A stretch of 9,439 bases of DNA from Marinilabiliales bacterium (lineage in GTDB: Bacteria > Bacteroidota > Bacteroidia > Bacteroidales > F082). The position numbers and the translations under genes are program-made. The notes under the pieces are model-generated. The model ran no database searches and had not been told where the DNA came from. It was given only the letters and a program-made list of their open reading frames with translations. Location: NCBI GenBank assembly GCA_002869465.1, contig PKSW01000327.1, positions 1 to 9,439 on the forward strand, written 5' to 3'. Position 1 is the stretch's first letter; every line of letters begins with the position of its first letter. This document shows, piece by piece, positions 5,189-9,439 of the stretch.

Positions 5189-7936
5189 ATGGCTAAAAAG
5201 AAGCATGTTTATTCGTTCGGCGACAAGAAAGCTGAAGGCAATGCAAAAATGAAAAACCTCTTAGGTGGCAAAGGTGCGAACCTGGCAGAAATGAACCTGA
5301 TTGGCGTTCCGGTACCTCCGGGCTTTACCATCACAACTGAAGTATGTACCTTATATAATGAAAAAGGACAGGATGCAGCAGTAGCGCTTATCAAAGAAGA
5401 AGTGGAAGCTGCCATGGCAGAAGTAGAAAATATTATGGATACCAAATTTGGTGACAAAGAAAACCCATTGTTGATGTCAGTTCGTTCCGGTGCCCGCGCA
5501 TCCATGCCGGGAATGATGGATACCGTGCTGAACCTCGGCCTTAATGACGAAGCCGTGGAAGGCATCGCCAAAAAGTCAGGGAATGAACGTTTTGCTTGGG
5601 ACTCATACCGCCGTTTTGTTCAAATGTATGGCGATGTAGTACTCGGCATGAAACCGGTTTCCAAAGAAGATCCTGACCCGTTTGAAGAGATCATCGATCA
5701 GATGAAAGAAGAAAAAGATGTGGAACTGGATACAGATCTTTCTACTGCTGACCTCAAAGAACTGGTTAAGAGATTTAAAAAAGCCGTTAAAAAACAAACC
5801 GGTCACGATTTCCCGACAGACCCATGGGAACAACTCTGGGGTTCTGTTATGTCAGTTTTTGATAGCTGGATGAACGAAAGAGCGATCTACTACCGTAAAA
5901 TGGAAAAAATTCCTGATGAATGGGGAACAGCGGTAAACGTGCAGGCGATGGTATTTGGAAATATGGGCGAAACATCTGCGACAGGTGTTGCTTTTACAAG
6001 AGATGCTGGAACCGGAGAAGATATTTTTAACGGGGAATACCTGATCAATGCGCAGGGAGAAGACGTAGTGGCAGGTATCCGTACACCACAGCAAATTACA
6101 CTTGAAGGCTCTAAACGATGGGCTGCATTGGCACATGTGGACGAAAAGACGCGTGCCAGTAAATTCCCATCATTAGAGGAAACCATGCCGGCATTATATA
6201 AAGAATTAGACGAACTTCAGGAATCGCTTGAGTTGCACTACCGAGACATGCAGGACCTTGAGTTCACCATTCAGGATGGCAAACTTTGGATGCTGCAGAC
6301 CAGGAATGGAAAACGTACCGGGGCAGCTATGGTCAAAATTGCCATGGACATGCTGAAAGATAAGCTGATTACAAAAGAAGAAGCTTTGATGCGTGTAGCC
6401 CCTGAAAAACTAGATGAGTTACTTCACCCGGTATTTGATGTGGATGCTATTAGCAAAGCAAAAGTGATGACAAAAGGCTTGCCTGCATCACCTGGCGCTG
6501 CTACCGGACAGGTGGTATTTCATGCTGACGACGCCGAAGCCTGGGCAGAACAAGGTAAAAAAGTGATCTTGGTGCGAATTGAAACATCACCAGAAGATCT
6601 TTCAGGTATGAATTCTGCAGAAGGTATTTTAACAGCTCGAGGTGGAATGACCTCTCATGCGGCTGTTGTGGCCCGCGGTATGGGTAAATGTTGTGTTTCT
6701 GGCGCTGGTGGTATTAAAATCGACTACAAAGCACGCACCCTTTTAATGGATGGAAAATCTTATAAAGAAGGTGATTTTATTTCATTAAACGGATCAACCG
6801 GGGAAGTGTATGATGGAAAAATAAAAACCGTTGACCCTGAATTAAGTGGTGATTTCGGCAAATTGATGAAACTGGCTGACAAGAAGGCTAAGATGCTAGT
6901 TCGTACCAACGCTGACACTCCAAACGATGCGCAGGTAGCCCGTGATTTCGGCGCTCAGGGTATCGGTCTGTGCCGCACAGAACACATGTTCTTCGGAGAA
7001 GACAAGATCATCGCTATGCGTGAAATGATCCTTGCAGAAGACGAAGCAGGTAGGCGCAAAGCATTGGAGAAATTACTACCCATGCAGCGCACTGACTTTG
7101 AAGGCATTTTTGAAGCCATGCATGGATTACCAGTAACTGTAAGATTACTCGATCCGCCATTGCATGAATTTGTACCTCACGATGATAAAGGCCAGAAAGA
7201 AATGGCTGAAGTTATGGGAATCTCTGTAAAAGAAGTAAAAGAAAAAGTGGAAGAGCTTTCAGAGTTTAACCCAATGCTCGGGCATCGCGGTTGCAGATTA
7301 GGAAATACATATCCTGAGATTACAGAAATGCAAACACGAGCTATTATTGAAGCAGCACTCAATCTTAAAAAACGTAAAATTAAAACACATCCTGAAATTA
7401 TGATTCCGTTAACCGGAACTTACCAGGAAATGAAACTTCAGGAAGATATCGTAAGGAGTACAGTAAATCAGGTCTTTGAAGAAAGAGGCGATAAAATTGA
7501 TTACCTGGTAGGTACAATGATCGAAATTCCACGTGCGGCTTTAACAGCTGATGAAATTGCAAAATCTGCCGAATTCTTCTCATTTGGAACCAACGACCTG
7601 ACGCAGATGACCTTTGGTTATTCACGTGATGATGCCGGTAAATTTTTACCTGTTTATCTTGAAAAAGGATTACTTAAAAATGATCCGTTCCAGGTACTTG
7701 ACCAGGAAGGTGTTGGACAATTGGTTGAAACAGCCGTTAAAAAAGGTCGGAAAACACGTAAGAAAATCAAGTTGGGTATTTGTGGCGAACATGGAGGCGA
7801 ACCCAGCTCGATTGAGTTTTGTTACCGCGTCGGATTGCATTATGTAAGCTGTTCACCTTACCGTGTGCCTATCGCCAGACTGGCAGCTGCACAAGCAGTT
7901 ATCATGAATAAAAGAAGCTGGAAAAAAAGAAAGTAA
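5189..7936 (+). CDS. ppdK: Pyruvate, phosphate dikinase
   Basis: This 915-residue enzyme interconverts pyruvate + ATP + phosphate and PEP + AMP + pyrophosphate. Three domains are visible. The ATP-grasp domain spans about 1-390, with K28 in GGKGANLAEM, R99 in VRSGARASMPGMMDT and LQTRNGKRT (Q370, R372). The swivelling phosphohistidine domain spans about 430-520, with GGMTSHA and catalytic H490. The PEP/pyruvate TIM barrel spans about 555-905, with R596 (GLCRTEHMF), R652 (VRLLDPPLHEF), E779 (MIEIPRA), N802 (FGTNDLTQ) and catalytic C865 (GICGEHGG). T488 matches the threonine that regulatory proteins phosphorylate in other PPDKs; no such regulator is in the window. Relative to the 874-residue Clostridium symbiosum enzyme as I recall it, there is an extra segment of about 25 residues near 306-330. 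The ATG at 5189 is chosen because MAKKKHVYSFGDKKAEGN is the normal N-terminus and upstream in-frame codons overlap the promoter. With PEP carboxykinase downstream it probably supports gluconeogenesis, though the reaction is reversible. Confidence 0.97.
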   Translation: MAKKKHVYSFGDKKAEGNAKMKNLLGGKGANLAEMNLIGVPVPPGFTITTEVCTLYNEKGQDAAVALIKEEVEAAMAEVENIMDTKFGDKENPLLMSVRSGARASMPGMMDTVLNLGLNDEAVEGIAKKSGNERFAWDSYRRFVQMYGDVVLGMKPVSKEDPDPFEEIIDQMKEEKDVELDTDLSTADLKELVKRFKKAVKKQTGHDFPTDPWEQLWGSVMSVFDSWMNERAIYYRKMEKIPDEWGTAVNVQAMVFGNMGETSATGVAFTRDAGTGEDIFNGEYLINAQGEDVVAGIRTPQQITLEGSKRWAALAHVDEKTRASKFPSLEETMPALYKELDELQESLELHYRDMQDLEFTIQDGKLWMLQTRNGKRTGAAMVKIAMDMLKDKLITKEEALMRVAPEKLDELLHPVFDVDAISKAKVMTKGLPASPGAATGQVVFHADDAEAWAEQGKKVILVRIETSPEDLSGMNSAEGILTARGGMTSHAAVVARGMGKCCVSGAGGIKIDYKARTLLMDGKSYKEGDFISLNGSTGEVYDGKIKTVDPELSGDFGKLMKLADKKAKMLVRTNADTPNDAQVARDFGAQGIGLCRTEHMFFGEDKIIAMREMILAEDEAGRRKALEKLLPMQRTDFEGIFEAMHGLPVTVRLLDPPLHEFVPHDDKGQKEMAEVMGISVKEVKEKVEELSEFNPMLGHRGCRLGNTYPEITEMQTRAIIEAALNLKKRKIKTHPEIMIPLTGTYQEMKLQEDIVRSTVNQVFEERGDKIDYLVGTMIEIPRAALTADEIAKSAEFFSFGTNDLTQMTFGYSRDDAGKFLPVYLEKGLLKNDPFQVLDQEGVGQLVETAVKKGRKTRKKIKLGICGEHGGEPSSIEFCYRVGLHYVSCSPYRVPIARLAAAQAVIMNKRSWKKRK

Positions 7937-7957
7937 AGATTCTTTTCTAAAGTTATT

Positions 7958-7992
7958 AAAAGCCATATGTTAAATTAAACATATGGCTTTTT
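7958..7992 (+). terminator. Rho-independent terminator after PPDK
   Basis: A perfect 14-bp stem (7958-7971 with 7978-7991) encloses a 6-base loop, AAATTA. The inner 11 bp are AGCCATATGTT pairing with AACATATGGCT, and the 3' arm ends in five Ts (7988-7992). It begins 22 bases after the PPDK stop and should separate PPDK transcription from PEP carboxykinase, which has its own promoter just downstream. Confidence 0.88.
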
Positions 7993-8015
7993 CAATATAT
8001 CTGAGCAGTTTTTAG

Positions 8016-8023
8016 TAAACTTG
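8016..8023 (+). promoter_or_regulatory. Predicted -7 box for PEP carboxykinase
   Basis: TAAACTTG differs from TAnnTTTG at one base and is followed by GCACC, much as the PPDK box is followed by GCACT. It lies 24 bases after the terminator and 35 bases before the carboxykinase ATG. No TTG -33 element is visible at the expected spacing, and the upstream part would overlap the terminator hairpin. Confidence 0.5.
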
Positions 8024-8058
8024 CACCTCAAACCAAATCACGAATTAATAAATCACCC

Positions 8059-9439
8059 ATGGCAATTGATATGAACAAGATCAAAGCAGATCTGAAAGCA
8101 TACGGTATTCAGGATGCGAAAGAAATAGTGTACAATCCTTCCTACGAAGTACTTTTCAAAGAAGAATTAAAACCCGAACTCGAAGGTTTTGAAAAAGGAC
8201 AGTTATCTGATTTGGGAGCAGTAAATGTAATGACAGGTATTTTTACCGGGCGCTCTCCAAAAGATAAGTACATTGTTTATGATGACAAATCCAAAAACAC
8301 AGTATGGTGGGCTTCACCGTTGAATAAGTCTGATAATAAACCTGTTGATGACAAAGCATGGAAAAAACTTTACAACATTGGTGCTGAAGCTTTGAACGAA
8401 AAGAAATTATATGTAGTGGATGGTTATGCCGGTGCCAATAAAGAAACCCGCCTTGGTGTCAGGTTCATCATGGAAGTAGCCTGGCAGGCCCATTTTGTAA
8501 AGAATATGTTTATCAGACCTACTGAAGAAGAATTGGAATCTTTCGTTCCTGGTTTTGTTGTACTAAATGCTGCAAAAGCCACCAATCCGGACTGGAAAGA
8601 AATGAAAAGAACGGATGGAGTTCCTTTCAATTCAGAAGTATTTGTTGTTTTTAACCTCACGGAAGGCCGTGCTGTTATCGGTGGCAGCTGGTATGGCGGC
8701 GAAATGAAAAAAGGCATTTTTTCCATCATGAATTACTACTTACCACTCAAAGGAATTGCAGCCATGCACTGTTCAGCCAATGTGGGTGAACAAGGTGACA
8801 CAGCCATATTCTTTGGCCTTTCAGGTACCGGAAAAACCACCCTCTCCACTGACCCAAAAAGAGCTCTGATCGGTGATGATGAGCATGGCTGGGATGACGA
8901 TGGCATTTTTAATTTTGAAGGGGGTTGTTACGCCAAAACCATTCACCTGGATAAAGATAGTGAACCGGATATATACAATGCCATTAGAAAGGATGCGCTG
9001 CTTGAAAACGTAACCGTTGATGAAAAAGGCCATATTGATTTTGACGATGGCTCGGTAACGCAAAACACTAGGGTTTCCTACCCAATTTATCATATCAATA
9101 ATATTGTGAAACCTATTTCCAAAGCCGGGCCAGCTAAAAAGGTAATCTTTTTAACGGCAGATGCCTTTGGCGTGATGCCTCCCGTGGCAAAATTAACACC
9201 AGAACAGACCCAGTATCATTTCCTATCAGGATTTACAGCCAAGTTAGCCGGAACCGAACTGGGAGTAACCAAACCGCAGCCAACATTTTCAGCCTGTTTC
9301 GGCGCTGCTTTTCTCACCTTACACCCAACCAAATACGGCGAGGAACTGGTGAAGAGAATGGAAGAAAATGATGCAGAAGCCTTCCTCGTAAATACTGGGT
9401 GGAATGGAACAGGTAAACGAATTTCCATTAAAGATACCA
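8059..9439 (+). CDS. pckA: ATP-dependent phosphoenolpyruvate carboxykinase (3' end outside window)
   Basis: This enzyme converts oxaloacetate + ATP to PEP + CO2 + ADP, the committed gluconeogenic step. The window shows 460 residues; the E. coli enzyme has 540, so the last part of the nucleotide-binding domain is missing only because the window stops. Visible active-site residues, aligned to E. coli with an offset of 0 rising to 5, are R65 (FTGRSPKDK), K218 (KKGIFS), H237 (AAMHCSANVG), the P-loop GLSGTGKTT (253-261, K259), metal/phosphate-binding D273-D274 in GDDEHGW, and R338 (NTRVSYPI). The P-loop form marks the ATP-dependent class, not the GTP class. ATG 8059 is preferred because MAIDMNKIKADLKAYGI spaces R65 exactly as in E. 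coli; ATG 8071 is a possible alternative. It has no Shine-Dalgarno. It lies 122 bases after PPDK on the same strand but beyond a terminator, so the two are probably separate transcripts serving one pathway. Confidence 0.97.
   Translation, partial: MAIDMNKIKADLKAYGIQDAKEIVYNPSYEVLFKEELKPELEGFEKGQLSDLGAVNVMTGIFTGRSPKDKYIVYDDKSKNTVWWASPLNKSDNKPVDDKAWKKLYNIGAEALNEKKLYVVDGYAGANKETRLGVRFIMEVAWQAHFVKNMFIRPTEEELESFVPGFVVLNAAKATNPDWKEMKRTDGVPFNSEVFVVFNLTEGRAVIGGSWYGGEMKKGIFSIMNYYLPLKGIAAMHCSANVGEQGDTAIFFGLSGTGKTTLSTDPKRALIGDDEHGWDDDGIFNFEGGCYAKTIHLDKDSEPDIYNAIRKDALLENVTVDEKGHIDFDDGSVTQNTRVSYPIYHINNIVKPISKAGPAKKVIFLTADAFGVMPPVAKLTPEQTQYHFLSGFTAKLAGTELGVTKPQPTFSACFGAAFLTLHPTKYGEELVKRMEENDAEAFLVNTGWNGTGKRISIKDT

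Noticed and set aside
5890..6186. 98-codon minus-strand open frame inside PPDK
   Set aside because: It is antisense to the well-conserved PPDK coding sequence, has no recognisable domain and is composition-driven.
8424..9093. Minus-strand open frames of 101 and 90 codons inside PEP carboxykinase
   Set aside because: The plus strand holds an unbroken carboxykinase frame with all active-site residues; the reverse frames look random.
1..9439. Defence island, mobile element, CRISPR array or biosynthetic cluster
   Set aside because: I saw no transposase, integrase, terminal repeats, spaced direct repeats, tRNA-associated junctions or effector families; every sizeable gene has a core metabolic or regulatory identity.

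Overview
The window looks like a stretch of a Bacteroidota chromosome. Three AT-rich upstream regions carry, exactly or with one mismatch, the TAnnTTTG -7 box typical of that phylum. Most starts lack a Shine-Dalgarno sequence and sit behind A-rich leaders, and the proteins match Bacteroidota-style families (LytS-type kinase, LytTR regulator, long PPDK). I cannot name the genus.

Layout. Positions 1-480 (+) hold the C-terminal end of a LytS-type sensor histidine kinase cut by the window start. It converges on a LytTR response regulator (477-1217, -), and their stop codons overlap within four bases. Upstream of the regulator on the minus strand lie a membrane-anchored TerB/J-domain co-chaperone resembling DjlA (1317-2204), a saccharopine dehydrogenase (2239-3582) and a lysine-ketoglutarate reductase (3607-4911). 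These four minus-strand genes have gaps of 99, 34 and 24 bases and may be one transcript starting from a promoter near 4938. A 277-base divergent intergenic region (4912-5188) separates them from pyruvate phosphate dikinase (5189-7936, +). A strong hairpin terminator follows at 7958-7992, then a separately promoted ATP-dependent PEP carboxykinase (8059 to the window end, +, C-terminus missing).

Function. The reductase and dehydrogenase together convert lysine plus 2-oxoglutarate to aminoadipate semialdehyde plus glutamate. They correspond, in order, to the two halves of the fused eukaryotic enzyme AASS. On the other side, PPDK makes PEP from pyruvate and PEP carboxykinase makes it from oxaloacetate, so the plus-strand pair is a gluconeogenic node. 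The divergent region contains two adjacent, nearly identical 15-bp palindromes with compensating base changes, a good candidate operator that could link lysine breakdown to PEP synthesis.

I found no mobile element, CRISPR array, RNA gene or defence system. The genes are mostly recognisable core metabolism. The least explained items are the twin palindromes, the tail-to-tail kinase/regulator arrangement and the membrane topology of the co-chaperone.
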